From assembly GCA_938028835.1 (NCBI GenBank), contig CALIMJ010000004.1, positions 1 to 64,000 on the forward strand: a stretch of 64,000 bases of DNA, read 5' to 3'. The position numbers and the translations under genes are program-made. A model generated the notes under the pieces. The model was not told the origin of the DNA, made no database searches, and saw nothing but the letters and a program-made list of their open reading frames with translations. The DNA is from an uncultured bacterium. GTDB lineage: Bacteria > Sysuimicrobiota > Sysuimicrobiia > Sysuimicrobiales > Sysuimicrobiaceae. Of this stretch, positions 18,539 through 27,475 are shown one piece after another (position 1 is the first letter of the stretch; each line of letters starts with the position of its first letter).

Positions 18539-19288
18539 CTAACGCCTCCCCGTCACCGCCAGCCGGATCTCCGGGTCCTCCAGGACCTCCGTGGGCGCCC
18601 CGTCCGCCAGAATGCGGCCGTTGCTCAGCACCAACACCCGCGTGGCGTACCGCCGCACCACGTCCATGTCGTGCTCCACGAACAGCGCGGTGATGCCCGC
18701 CTCCCGCAGGGCCTGCACCAGGGTGTCCATGACCTGGAACTTCTCCCGGGCGCTCACCCCGCTGGTGGGCTCGTCCATCAGCAGCAGCCGCGGGCGCAGG
18801 GCGAACGCCATGGCCACGTCCAGCAGCTTCCGCCCGCCCTCCGGCAGCTCCCCCGCGGGCCGGTCCGCCTGCGCCAGCAGCCCGAACTGCAGCAGGACTT
18901 CGTCCGCCGCCTGCACCCGGGCCGGCTCGTGGAGCGGCCGTCGCACGCTCGCCCACCGACCCTCCCGGGTGGCCAGGGCCACCAGCACGTTCTCCCGCAC
19001 CGTGAGGGTCAAAAACAGCTGCGGGATCTGGAAGGACCGCCCCACCCCCAACGCGGTGATCTGGTGCGGTGAGAGGCCGACCACGTCCTGGCCCCAGAAC
19101 CGGATGGTGCCCCGCTCGGGGCGCAGGTAGCCCGTGATCAGGTTCAGGAAGGTGGTCTTGCCGGCACCGTTGGGCCCCACGATCCCCACCAGCTCGCCCG
19201 GGTACACGATCACCGTCTCCCGCTCCGCGGCGGTGATGCTGCCGAAGTGCAGGGTGAGGTCCTCTACTTCCAGGATGGGCGTCTTCAC
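18539..19288 (-). CDS. livG: ABC ATPase LivG, second Liv-type transporter
   Basis: 249 residues. Walker A GPNGAGKTT, Q-loop FQIPQLF, Walker B LLLMDEP and switch His in VEHDMD are intact. The signature reads LPEGGRKLLD, a variant I recall from a HAAT subfamily, not LSGGQ. GTG at 19288 overlaps the livM stop as GTGA; the 490-residue open frame upstream of this is livM in another frame. Confidence 0.94.
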   Translation of the reverse strand: MKTPILEVEDLTLHFGSITAAERETVIVYPGELVGIVGPNGAGKTTFLNLITGYLRPERGTIRFWGQDVVGLSPHQITALGVGRSFQIPQLFLTLTVRENVLVALATREGRWASVRRPLHEPARVQAADEVLLQFGLLAQADRPAGELPEGGRKLLDVAMAFALRPRLLLMDEPTSGVSAREKFQVMDTLVQALREAGITALFVEHDMDVVRRYATRVLVLSNGRILADGAPTEVLEDPEIRLAVTGRR

Positions 19289-20229
19289 GCCTGCTGCCTC
19301 CGCCACACCCGCTCCACGGGAGACCACAGCCCACCCGGCAGGAACAGGATAATCAGCAGCATCGCCGCCCCCACCAGCATCTGCCACGCGTACGGCGCGT
19401 ACTTGAACGCGTAGCTGCGGATCAGCTCGTACACCACCGCGCCCGCCAGAGGCCCCAGCACCGTCCCCGTACCCCCCAGCACCGCGATGAACACCAGCTC
19501 CCCGCTGGTGGTCCAGTACGCCAGCCCCGGGTCCACGTGCCCCACGTTCAGGGCCGTCAGCGCCCCGCCCAGCCCCGCGAGGCCAGAGGACAGCAGGAAC
19601 GCCGCGTACACGATGCGCGACACCGGCGCCCCCAGGTACGCTACCCGCACCTCGTTGTCCCGCACCGCGTGCGCCAGGTAACCCGCGGGTGCCGCCGCGT
19701 ACCGGCCCACCGCCCACGCGGCGGCTGCCGTGGCCGCCACCGCCAGGTAGTACACCAGCAGTCGGGCGTCGTCCCCCGACAGCTGCAGGCCCAGAAGCGT
19801 GGGCGTGGGGATGCGGATCCCGTCGCTGCCGCCCGTCACCCCGTACGCCTTGATGAGGACCCCGTACAGCACCATGGACAGGGCCAGGGTCAGCATGGCG
19901 AAGAAGATGTCCCGGTAGCGGGCCACCAGCAACCCGGCCAGCGCTCCCAGACCCACCGCCACCGCCACGCTCCACGGGACCAGCAGCAGCGCCTCCCGTA
20001 CCCCCCACCACCGCATGGCAAACCCCGCCGCGTAGGCCGCGCTGGCAAAGAACAGGCCCTGGCCGAACGACACCAGCCCCGCCCGCATCAGCACCACCAC
20101 GGACAGCACCGCCACCCCTTTGGCCAGCGCCAGCGCCAGGAGGAACACCAGCCAGCGCGGCAGCACCAGCCCCGCCATCACCAGCGCCACCACCAGCAGG
20201 ACTCCCAGCCCACCACCCCTCGCGTTCAT
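19285..20229 (-). CDS. livM: Permease LivM, second Liv-type transporter
   Basis: 314 residues, very hydrophobic, with the LivM core (SFGQGLFFASAAYAAGF) and the conserved AVRDNEVRVAYLGA loop. ATG at 20229 overlaps the livH stop (ATGA). Not closely similar in sequence to the LivM at 14601, so the two transporters look like different subfamilies, not a recent duplication. Confidence 0.93.
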   Translation of the reverse strand: MNARGGGLGVLLVVALVMAGLVLPRWLVFLLALALAKGVAVLSVVVLMRAGLVSFGQGLFFASAAYAAGFAMRWWGVREALLLVPWSVAVAVGLGALAGLLVARYRDIFFAMLTLALSMVLYGVLIKAYGVTGGSDGIRIPTPTLLGLQLSGDDARLLVYYLAVAATAAAAWAVGRYAAAPAGYLAHAVRDNEVRVAYLGAPVSRIVYAAFLLSSGLAGLGGALTALNVGHVDPGLAYWTTSGELVFIAVLGGTGTVLGPLAGAVVYELIRSYAFKYAPYAWQMLVGAAMLLIILFLPGGLWSPVERVWRRQQA

Positions 20230-21122
20230 ATCCGCCGCGCCTCCACCCGCCCGAACAGCCCCAGGGGCCGGACCAGCAGGACTGCCGCCATCACCAGGTA
20301 GATGGTGAACAGTTCCAGCACCGGCAGCAGGTGTACCGCCGCAGCCCGCACCAGCCCGATCAACAGCGCTCCCACCGCCGCCCCCTCGAGGCTGCCCAGC
20401 CCGCCCACCACCACCACCGCAAAGGCCAGCACGATCACCTCCACCCCGATGCCCGGCACCACCGAGATCATGGGCGCGGTGAACGCCCCTCCCAGGGCCG
20501 CCAGCACCGACCCCAGGGCAAAGGTGGTCACGTACACCCGGGAGAGGTTCACGCCCATGGCCACGCTGATCTCCGGGTCGTGGATCACCGCCACCACCAC
20601 CCGGCCGAACCGCGTCCTCCGCACGAACCACCACAACCCCGCCCCCACTAGAGCCGCCACCAGCAGCACCAGGAAGCTGTACGCGGGATAGTCAATCCCC
20701 CCAATCCGGACCTGGCCCAGCAGCTGGTACGGCTGGTAGGCGTAGTACGGGCTCACCCCCCAAACCAGCTTCGTCAGGTCCTCCAGGATCAGGAACACCG
20801 AGAAGGTCACCAGCAACTGCATCACGGGCTCCCGGCCGTACGTCCACCGGACGATCCCCCGTTCGATCAGCGGCCCCGCCACGAGCCCGGCCGCCAGGGC
20901 CCCCACCAGCAGGACCCCGAGGGCACCCGGGGGCCAGAGGCCCGCGGCGCTGTACGCCACCACCAGGCTGGCCCCCGCGTACGCCCCCACCGCGAACAGG
21001 CTCCCGTGGGCGATGTTGAGGATCCGCAGGACCCCGTAGATCAAGGAGAGGCCCACGGACACCAGGAACAGCCAGGACGCGAAGACCAGCCCGTCAACGG
21101 CGATGATCAGGAGCTGGTTCAT
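20226..21122 (-). CDS. livH: Permease LivH, second Liv-type transporter
   Basis: 298 residues; signature LNIAHGSLFAVGAYAG and the cytoplasmic AVIHDPEISVAMGVN loop. ATG at 21122 is taken; an in-frame GTG at 21131 would add three residues and neither has a strong ribosome site. It follows the binding-protein stop by 15 nt. Confidence 0.92.
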   Translation of the reverse strand: MNQLLIIAVDGLVFASWLFLVSVGLSLIYGVLRILNIAHGSLFAVGAYAGASLVVAYSAAGLWPPGALGVLLVGALAAGLVAGPLIERGIVRWTYGREPVMQLLVTFSVFLILEDLTKLVWGVSPYYAYQPYQLLGQVRIGGIDYPAYSFLVLLVAALVGAGLWWFVRRTRFGRVVVAVIHDPEISVAMGVNLSRVYVTTFALGSVLAALGGAFTAPMISVVPGIGVEVIVLAFAVVVVGGLGSLEGAAVGALLIGLVRAAAVHLLPVLELFTIYLVMAAVLLVRPLGLFGRVEARRI

Positions 21123-21137
21123 GTCCGCCACGTCCCG

Positions 21138-22457
21138 CTACGGGCACCGGGCTCCCGGGAAGCCACGGGCGATCCACTCCTCGCTCTTCATCCCCTCCGG
21201 AGGGTTCACGCACTCCGCGGGGAAGTGGAACACCTGGGTCAGCTCCATCTCCTTGGTGGCGGTGTTGAACCGGCTGGTGATCCCGTAGGCGACCCCCTCC
21301 ACCGCCTGGTGCCCGTTCCCCAGCGCCATGCGGATGGTCCCGCTGGGGGTGTCGAAGGTCGCCCCCCGCAAGGCCGCGGCCACCTGCTCCTTGGTGGGCC
21401 AGGTCCCCCGGTTGGCAGCCAGGGCCTTCTCGTACGCGTGCTTCACCCCGAACAGGGCCTGCGACATGTGGTACGAGGGGTACACGGGCCGCACGTTGAA
21501 CCGGTTGGTGTACACCTCCCGGAACCACCGGTTGAGCGGGACGTTGGGCGCCAGGGCGCCGTGCGGGCCCCGAGCTCCGATCACGACGCCGGGCGGGATC
21601 TGCTGGCCCAACCGCGGCAGGACCGTGTCCCCCGTAGTGAGGACCAGGGTGCTGCGCTCGTAGATCCGGCGCGGTAGGCCCTGGATCAGGAAGCTCTCCA
21701 GGTCGCCGCCCCAGAAGCTGGTGTGGATCACGTCGGGCCGCGCGGCCAGCAGGGCCGACAGCTCCGCGGAATACTCGCCCGCGAACAGCCGGGGGAACTG
21801 CTCCGCCAGGACCCGCACTTCCGGCTTCAGCTTCCGCATGGACTCCCGGAAGGTGTTCCAGGAGTCCTGGCCCCACGCGTAGTTCTGGTTGATCCCCGCG
21901 ATGGTGGCCACCTGCGGCCGGATGCGGAGGATGTAGCGGGCGGCCCCCACGTTGTCCAGGATCTGGTGGCCGTGGGTGCGGAACACGTACCGGTAGCTGC
22001 GCTCCTCGAAGATCTGGTTGGTCCCGCAGTCGAACATCACCAGCAGGGCCCGCAGCTCCTCCGCGACCGGAGCCACCGCCAGGCAGTCTGCGCTGGAGAT
22101 GTAGCCGATCACGAGGTCCACCCGCTCGTCCAACACCAGCCGACGGAACTCGGCCACCTGCTTTTCGGCGCCGCCCGCCTCGTCGATGATCACCGGGCGG
22201 ATGGGCACGCCACCGATCCCCGGGGTGTTGTACGGAGCCGGGACCCGGCCCGCGTTCAGTTCGGAGATGATCACCTCCGCGGCGTTGCGGGCCGGGATGC
22301 CGAAGGGCGCGGCCGCGGCTCCCGACAGGAACGTGACGATGCCCACGCGGACCTCCGCGGGACGCACCGGACCGGCCCACGTGCTCACTCCGACCATGGT
22401 GACGAGAACCCCGAGCACGAGACCGAGCGCAAGCCACCCTTTCGTCGAACCTGCCAT
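21138..22457 (-). CDS. Secreted Liv-type binding protein, second transporter
   Basis: 439 residues with a signal peptide (KGWLALGLVLGVLVTMVGV hydrophobic run) and a type I periplasmic-binding fold starting at VRVGIVTFLSG. ATG at 22457 with GGGGGTGA ribosome site. Sequence motifs shared with the next protein upstream (SFWGGDLESFL versus GFWGGDTIAFL; YPSY followed by a similar helix) show that the two are paralogues. Probable substrate class: amino acid, amide or similar small polar molecule. Confidence 0.92.
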   Translation of the reverse strand: MAGSTKGWLALGLVLGVLVTMVGVSTWAGPVRPAEVRVGIVTFLSGAAAAPFGIPARNAAEVIISELNAGRVPAPYNTPGIGGVPIRPVIIDEAGGAEKQVAEFRRLVLDERVDLVIGYISSADCLAVAPVAEELRALLVMFDCGTNQIFEERSYRYVFRTHGHQILDNVGAARYILRIRPQVATIAGINQNYAWGQDSWNTFRESMRKLKPEVRVLAEQFPRLFAGEYSAELSALLAARPDVIHTSFWGGDLESFLIQGLPRRIYERSTLVLTTGDTVLPRLGQQIPPGVVIGARGPHGALAPNVPLNRWFREVYTNRFNVRPVYPSYHMSQALFGVKHAYEKALAANRGTWPTKEQVAAALRGATFDTPSGTIRMALGNGHQAVEGVAYGITSRFNTATKEMELTQVFHFPAECVNPPEGMKSEEWIARGFPGARCP

Positions 22458-22480
22458 GGCTCACCCCCTTGCCGGATGGA

Positions 22481-23743
22481 TCAGCTCCCCGCGTGGCCTC
22501 CTGGAGCGGCGGCCGCCGACGCGCGGATTCGCCGCACCTCGTCCTCCGTAGGGAGCAGCTCGTCTGCGGGAATCACCTCCCAGTCTCCTAGCAAGAACCG
22601 GGCGGGCGGGAGTTCGTTGCACGGCTGAGTCCGTCCGATGAACATCTCCTGGACCACCTGGTGGTCCACGGGACGAATCCACGAACAGAACCCCTCCCGA
22701 TCCCGCGGGGTGGGCAGCACCAGGCCCTCGCCCGCGCGCACCACGTCGTCCGCGTCGAGGCTGCCCGCCCGCTCCACTGCCCGGGCGATGAAGTGCACGC
22801 CCACGTAAGCGCCGTGGGCGGTGTACGAGGGGTAGCGGCGAGCCCGGCGCCAGAACCCCTCCACGAAACGGCGGTTGGCTTCGGTGAGGGGAAAGTTGTT
22901 GTGGTGCCGGGCGCTGAGGATCAACCCGGCCGGCACCCGGTCCCCCAGCGCCTCAAATACCTCGTAGTTGCCTCCCGCGTCGAAGCTCACTACCTGCACC
23001 TGCTGGAACAACCCTACCTCCGCAGCCTGTTCCAGAAACGCGATGGTGTCTCCGCCCCAGAACCCGTGCACCAGGACCTCCGGCTTCGCCTCCAGGACGG
23101 CCCGCAGGAAGGGCCGGTAGTCCCGCTCGAAGAGCTTAGGCCACACCGCACCCAGGACCTGGGCGTCGGGGACCACCCGGGTGAGGTACTCCCGGAAGTC
23201 CTGCCACTGCCGGTGACCGTACTCGTAGTCCGGGCCGATGTAGAAGAACCGGCGCCACGGCCGGCGGGCCAGGTACAGGACCCCCGCCCGCATGGACTGC
23301 ATGGTGTTGTTGGTGACGCGGAAGTAATAGGGCTGGAAGGCTTCGAGGGTGAGCCGGGCGGAGGCGTGGTCGGTCCCCACGAACACCACCGCGAAGTGGC
23401 GGGACACCTGGGTGACGGCTAGCGCCACCGCGCTGCTAACCACCCCCATGAGGAAGTCCACCCGGTCCTCCAACACGTAGCGTTGGGCTACTTTGACCGC
23501 GTAGGTGGGGTCGGACCGGTCGTCCGCGAACAGCAGGCGCAGCTCCCTGCCCAGCACCCCGCCGGAGGCGTTGACCTCCTCCGCAGCCATCTCCGCGCCC
23601 ACGATGGAGTCGTGGCCGTACCGCGCAGCACGCCCGGTGAGCGGGTACAGGCACCCCACCGCGATGGAATCTCGCCGACGCAGCCGGCGTCCCCCCTGCA
23701 GCCGCACGGGGCCATGATAGAAGCACGTGTGAGCCAGGCTCAA
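22481..23743 (-). CDS. Liv-type binding protein without a signal peptide (possible cytoplasmic sensor)
   Basis: About 420 residues (TTG at 23743) or 409 (GTG at 23710). The fold is the Peripla_BP_6/AmiC-UrtA type (SIAVGCLYPLTG, AAEEVNASGGVLGRELRLLFAD, FYIGPDYEYGHRQW). The N-terminus is polar and arginine-rich (GGRRLRRRD) with no hydrophobic run in any frame back to the stop, so no Sec or Tat signal is visible. It lies between a secreted paralogue and the divergent pucR gene. AmiC-type proteins of this fold are cytoplasmic ligand sensors, so a sensing role is a reasonable inference; a missed signal peptide through a sequence error is the main alternative. Confidence 0.82.
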   Translation of the reverse strand: MSLAHTCFYHGPVRLQGGRRLRRRDSIAVGCLYPLTGRAARYGHDSIVGAEMAAEEVNASGGVLGRELRLLFADDRSDPTYAVKVAQRYVLEDRVDFLMGVVSSAVALAVTQVSRHFAVVFVGTDHASARLTLEAFQPYYFRVTNNTMQSMRAGVLYLARRPWRRFFYIGPDYEYGHRQWQDFREYLTRVVPDAQVLGAVWPKLFERDYRPFLRAVLEAKPEVLVHGFWGGDTIAFLEQAAEVGLFQQVQVVSFDAGGNYEVFEALGDRVPAGLILSARHHNNFPLTEANRRFVEGFWRRARRYPSYTAHGAYVGVHFIARAVERAGSLDADDVVRAGEGLVLPTPRDREGFCSWIRPVDHQVVQEMFIGRTQPCNELPPARFLLGDWEVIPADELLPTEDEVRRIRASAAAAPGGHAGS

Positions 23744-23760
23744 GGTCCCATCAGCACGAT

Positions 23761-23790
23761 TTTCCGAACACTTTTTGTCGCAGTATCATA
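23761..23790. promoter_or_regulatory. Divergent promoter region between pucR and the transport/catabolism run
   Basis: The 77-nt gap is an AT-rich island. For pucR (plus strand) TTTCCG at 23761-23766, 17 nt, TATCAT at 23784-23789 gives a start near 23796. On the minus strand the overlapping word TATGAT (23790-23785) can serve as -10 for the 15-gene run, but no -35 fits, which would suit an activator-dependent promoter. The two -10 boxes occupy the same DNA, so transcription of one direction should hinder the other. Inference from sequence words only. Confidence 0.45.
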
Positions 23791-23820
23791 AAAGCACAAA
23801 TCCAAAGTAGGCGCGTCTAG

Positions 23821-25398
23821 ATGTCACTCAGGGTCAGAGACATCCTCACCTTTCCTGAGCTGGCCGGTGTGCGGGTCCTGGTGGACGGGGGACTGGATCG
23901 GCCGGTCCGGTGGGTGCACACGTGGCCGGAGGTCCTGCCGTGGCTGCACGGAGGGGAGCTCCTGCTGACCACCGCCTACAGCTGGCCTCAGGACCCCGAA
24001 GAGCAGCGACGGATCATCCGGGACCTGGAGCGGGCGGGGGTGGCCGCCATTCTGTTCCGCGCGGGTGGTGCCTTCTTCCCCGGGACCCCGGCCGCGGTGG
24101 TGGAGGAGGCCGCACGGACCGGTGTGGCGGTCCTGGAAGCGGATCAGGACGTGTCCTTCGTGGACCTCACGGAGACCATCAACCGGGCCATCATCCGCAC
24201 GCACTTCGAGGCGCTGGAACGGTCCGAACGGATCCACCGCCAGCTCACGGAGGCTGCCCTGGAAGCGCAGGCCCTCGCGGACATCGTCTCCCGGCTGGAG
24301 AGCTTGCTGGGGCGCGCGGCCCTGGTGGTGGACGGACGGGGCAAGCTGCTGGCAGGACCTGAGGAGGTGTTCCGCGTCCTGCAGGCCGAAGTGGAGCTGC
24401 CGCCTGACCCCGACGGCTCACCGGTCGCCCTCAGGAACGGTACCCAGTTGTTCTCCCGTCCCGTACGCACCGGTGCCGGCACGCCCGCGTACCTGATCCT
24501 GGTGGCGCCGCCCGAACGGCCCTTCCGCGACGTGGACTTCCGAGCTGCAGAGCACGCCAGTCTGGTCCTGGGCCTGCACCTCCTCCGTCAGCAGGCGGTG
24601 GCGGACGCGGAGGCCCGGGTACGCAGCACCTTCGTGGAAGCGGTCCTCCAGGGTCGGCTCGCGGACGACCCAGCGTTGCGGGAGCGGGCGCAGCTGCTGG
24701 GCTTCGACCTGGACGCCTCCTACGTCATCGCCGTGGCGGTCCCCCTCGCTGCCGACGGAAGGGCGTCGCTGAGGCCGCTGGTGTCCACGGAGGACTTCCG
24801 GCTCCGCCACCGCCTGGGCGAGGCCCTCGAGCACGCCCTCCGCAGCGTGCAGGTCAGGGGGTTCACCGCCTTCCAGCTGAACCAGGTGGTGGTGCTGCTC
24901 CCTGCGGAACCTCCCCCCTCGCGCCTGCGGGACCGGCTGGAGGCCATCTACGCGCTGCTGCGCGCCCAGCTGCCCGACCAGCCCGTGGTCCTGACCGTCG
25001 GGCGGCCCCGGCTACACCACACGCAGCTGCGCGCCAGCCTTCAGGAGGCACAGGCCCTGCTCTCGGTGGTCCGCGGGGCGGGGGTGTGGTGGTACGAGGA
25101 TTCGCTGATCCTGCGGATCCTCCACTCCTGCCAGGATCGGGATGCCCTGGAAGCGCTCCAGGAGACCACTTTGGGGCGCCTGCGGGAAGCCAGCCCTGCG
25201 CTGTACGAGACCGCGCGGGCGCTGGTGGCGGCGGGGTTCAACCAGCGGGCTGCCGCTCGCGCCCTGAGGGTCCACTGGAACACCCTGCGCCACCGGGTGG
25301 CACGGATGGAGGAGCTCCTGGGCGCGCCCCTGGACGATCCCGAATTGCGTCTGCGCCTGCAGCTGGCAGTGTTGTGGGGCTCCCTGCGGTCCTCCTGA
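23821..25398 (+). CDS. PucR-family transcriptional regulator
   Basis: 525 residues. N-terminal PucR ligand-associated domain (residues about 8-128, opening VRDILTFPELAGVRVL and containing ELLLTTAYSW), a central GGDEF-like region, and a C-terminal HTH_30 helix-turn-helix (FNQRAAARALRVHWNTLRHR, near residue 470-490). Family members respond to nitrogen or catabolic substrates and usually activate neighbouring genes. It is divergent from the 15-gene run and shares its promoter region, so it is the obvious candidate controller. ATG at 23821 lacks a strong ribosome site. Confidence 0.9.
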   Translation: MSLRVRDILTFPELAGVRVLVDGGLDRPVRWVHTWPEVLPWLHGGELLLTTAYSWPQDPEEQRRIIRDLERAGVAAILFRAGGAFFPGTPAAVVEEAARTGVAVLEADQDVSFVDLTETINRAIIRTHFEALERSERIHRQLTEAALEAQALADIVSRLESLLGRAALVVDGRGKLLAGPEEVFRVLQAEVELPPDPDGSPVALRNGTQLFSRPVRTGAGTPAYLILVAPPERPFRDVDFRAAEHASLVLGLHLLRQQAVADAEARVRSTFVEAVLQGRLADDPALRERAQLLGFDLDASYVIAVAVPLAADGRASLRPLVSTEDFRLRHRLGEALEHALRSVQVRGFTAFQLNQVVVLLPAEPPPSRLRDRLEAIYALLRAQLPDQPVVLTVGRPRLHHTQLRASLQEAQALLSVVRGAGVWWYEDSLILRILHSCQDRDALEALQETTLGRLREASPALYETARALVAAGFNQRAAARALRVHWNTLRHRVARMEELLGAPLDDPELRLRLQLAVLWGSLRSS

Positions 25399-25445
25399 GA
25401 TCCGACGTCGATCCATCGGGGGCGTAGTAGGGGGCTTTCCGGCCT

Positions 25446-26792
25446 CTAGCCTCCGCCGAACAGCCGGGTTGGCAGCCACAGGGCGATCGGCGGGTACAGG
25501 AGCACCACCACCAACCCGACGACCTGGAGGACCATGAACTCCAGCATGCCCCGGTAGATCTGGCTGAGCTCCCACTCCGGGACCACCGCCTTCAGGTAGT
25601 AGGCGGCCATGGCCACCGGCGGGGAGAGAAACGCGGTCTGCAGGTTCACCGCCACCAGGGTGCTGAACCACAGGAGTTTGTCCGGGGTGCTCTCGATTCC
25701 CGGCAACCGGATCCCTTCCACCACGGGGACGAAAATGGGCAGGAAAATGTACACGATGGCCGGCCACTCCAGGGGCCAGCCCAGGACGAAGATCACCAGC
25801 ATCAGTAGGACCACGATCAGCGCGGGAGCCACCCCGGAGTTCAGCACCTGCTCTGCGATCCACGTGCCCGTGCCCAGCCGCGTGAACACCGCCCCGTACA
25901 TGTTGGAGGCCACCGCGAGGAACAGGATCATGCTGGAGGTGGAGGCGGTCCGCACCAGGGCCTGCTGTAGCCCCCGCATCGTGAACCGGCGGTAAGCGGC
26001 GGCCAGGATCCAGGCCCCTGCGGCTCCCATGGCCGCGGCCTCCGTGGGTGTGGCCCAGCCCGCCAGAATGCTGCCCAGGGCCGCCAGGATCAGCGTGGTG
26101 ACCGGGACCATGCCCACCAGCAGCTCCCGGAGGCCTTCCCTCACGCTTGCCGCCCGCTCCTCCTCCGGCACCAGGGGCGCAAGCTGCGGCCGGAGGTAGC
26201 TCTTGGCCAGGGCGTAGAGGAGGTACAGCCCCGACAGGAGCAACCCGGGGAAGATGGCCGCCGCAAACAGCTTAACGATGGAGACCCCCACCACCGGCCC
26301 CATGGTGACCAGCATCACGCTGGGGGGGATGAGGATCCCCAGGCAGCCCGCCGCGGTGATCACACCTGCGGACAGGCTGGGGTCATAGCCGCTGCGCTTC
26401 ATGGCGCTGCCTGCCATGATCCCCAGGAGGGTCACGGAAGCCCCGATGATCCCGGTGGCGGCGGCGAAAATGGTCCCCGTGATCAGCACGCCGAGGTACA
26501 GGGAGCCCCGCACGCCTCCGAACAGCTTCTGGAACCCCCGGAAGAGGCGGTCCATGAGGCCCGCCTCCTCCAGCAGGTAGCCCATGAACAGGAACAGGGG
26601 GACCGCGGCGAGGGTCTCCTCCTTCATCAACGCCCACGCCTGGAACGCCATGAGGTCGAACACCCGGGTCCCCATACCGATGTAGCCGAACAGCGCGGTG
26701 AGCACCACCAGGGTGAAGGCGATGGGGAATCCCCCGAAGATCCCTGACAGCAGGGCGGCCAGGAGGACGAAGCCCAAAGCCTCCGGGCTCAT
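25446..26792 (-). CDS. dctM: TRAP transporter large membrane subunit DctM
   Basis: 448 residues, about twelve transmembrane helices, with the DctM hallmarks (VPLFLFMGYLLEEAG, ATGIIGASVTLLGIMAG, ITAAGCLGILIPPSV). Forms the ion-coupled channel. ATG at 26792 overlaps the dctQ stop (ATGA). It ends 47 nt from the convergent pucR gene, with no clear terminator between. Confidence 0.95.
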   Translation of the reverse strand: MSPEALGFVLLAALLSGIFGGFPIAFTLVVLTALFGYIGMGTRVFDLMAFQAWALMKEETLAAVPLFLFMGYLLEEAGLMDRLFRGFQKLFGGVRGSLYLGVLITGTIFAAATGIIGASVTLLGIMAGSAMKRSGYDPSLSAGVITAAGCLGILIPPSVMLVTMGPVVGVSIVKLFAAAIFPGLLLSGLYLLYALAKSYLRPQLAPLVPEEERAASVREGLRELLVGMVPVTTLILAALGSILAGWATPTEAAAMGAAGAWILAAAYRRFTMRGLQQALVRTASTSSMILFLAVASNMYGAVFTRLGTGTWIAEQVLNSGVAPALIVVLLMLVIFVLGWPLEWPAIVYIFLPIFVPVVEGIRLPGIESTPDKLLWFSTLVAVNLQTAFLSPPVAMAAYYLKAVVPEWELSQIYRGMLEFMVLQVVGLVVVLLYPPIALWLPTRLFGGG

Positions 26793-27388
26793 TCCGGCCA
26801 CCTCCCGGTGCGCACCGCCACCACCGCCTTCAGGAACTCCGAGATCCCCTGCAGCAGGAGTAAGGCAGAGCCCACCGGCAGCACGGTCCGGAAGGGGTAC
26901 AGGGGCGGACGCCAGGGGCTCGCCTCCGAAAGCTCGCGCAGCTGCCAGGAGTGCACCGCCATCTCCGTCCCCTTCCACAGGAAGAAGGCCATGGCGGGGA
27001 AGAAGACCAGCAGGTACGCCAGGACGTCCACCAGAGCCTGCGTCCGCACCGGCCAGCGGGCGTAGAAGAAGTCCGTCCGGATGTGCTCCTTGCGCAGGAG
27101 GGTGAAGCCCGCCGCCAGCATGAACAGGCTTCCGTACAGCATGTAGGTGACGTCGTACGACCACACGGTGGCGCGGCCCAGGAACTTCCGGCTCACCACC
27201 TCGTAGCAGAGGGAGAACACCATGGGCACCGTGAGCCAGCTCACCAGCTGGCCCGTGCGCCGGGTGAATCGGTCGATCCCTCGCACGAGGCCCCGGAAAA
27301 CCGGTGGCAGTGCCTCCAGGGGATCGCCCGGTGGCCGCGGGACACGCTCCTGCATCTCCTGGGCTCGTACGACCTCCGCGTCTACCAT
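26789..27388 (-). CDS. dctQ: TRAP transporter small membrane subunit DctQ
   Basis: 199 residues with four predicted transmembrane helices and a long polar N-terminus; WSYDVTYMLYGSLFMLAAGFTL and KEHIRTDFFY are typical of the DctQ family. ATG at 27388 has a GGGAGGCAGGA ribosome site; the frame continues upstream to 27457 but without a site. A strong GC hairpin lies upstream at 27416-27446. Confidence 0.92.
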   Translation of the reverse strand: MVDAEVVRAQEMQERVPRPPGDPLEALPPVFRGLVRGIDRFTRRTGQLVSWLTVPMVFSLCYEVVSRKFLGRATVWSYDVTYMLYGSLFMLAAGFTLLRKEHIRTDFFYARWPVRTQALVDVLAYLLVFFPAMAFFLWKGTEMAVHSWQLRELSEASPWRPPLYPFRTVLPVGSALLLLQGISEFLKAVVAVRTGRWPE

Positions 27389-27415
27389 TCCTGCCTCCCC
27401 ACATCCAGGCGCGGG

Positions 27416-27446
27416 CCGGGCCCCCGACGACTCGCCGGGGGCCCGG
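27416..27446 (-). repeat. GC-rich hairpin between dctP and dctQ
   Basis: An 11-bp perfect inverted repeat (arms 27416-27426 and 27436-27446, 9-nt loop) lies in the 87-nt gap between the dctP stop and the dctQ start. No U-tract follows, so it is more likely an mRNA-stabilising or partial-attenuation element than a full terminator. Such elements commonly keep the binding protein in excess over the membrane subunits. Confidence 0.55.
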
Positions 27447-27475
27447 GCTCGCCGCACGGCGGTTACGTCAGCCCG

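Noticed and set aside
25399-25445. Terminator between convergent pucR and dctM
   Set aside because: Only a short CGACGTCG palindrome and a GGGGGC direct repeat; no stable stem with T-run.
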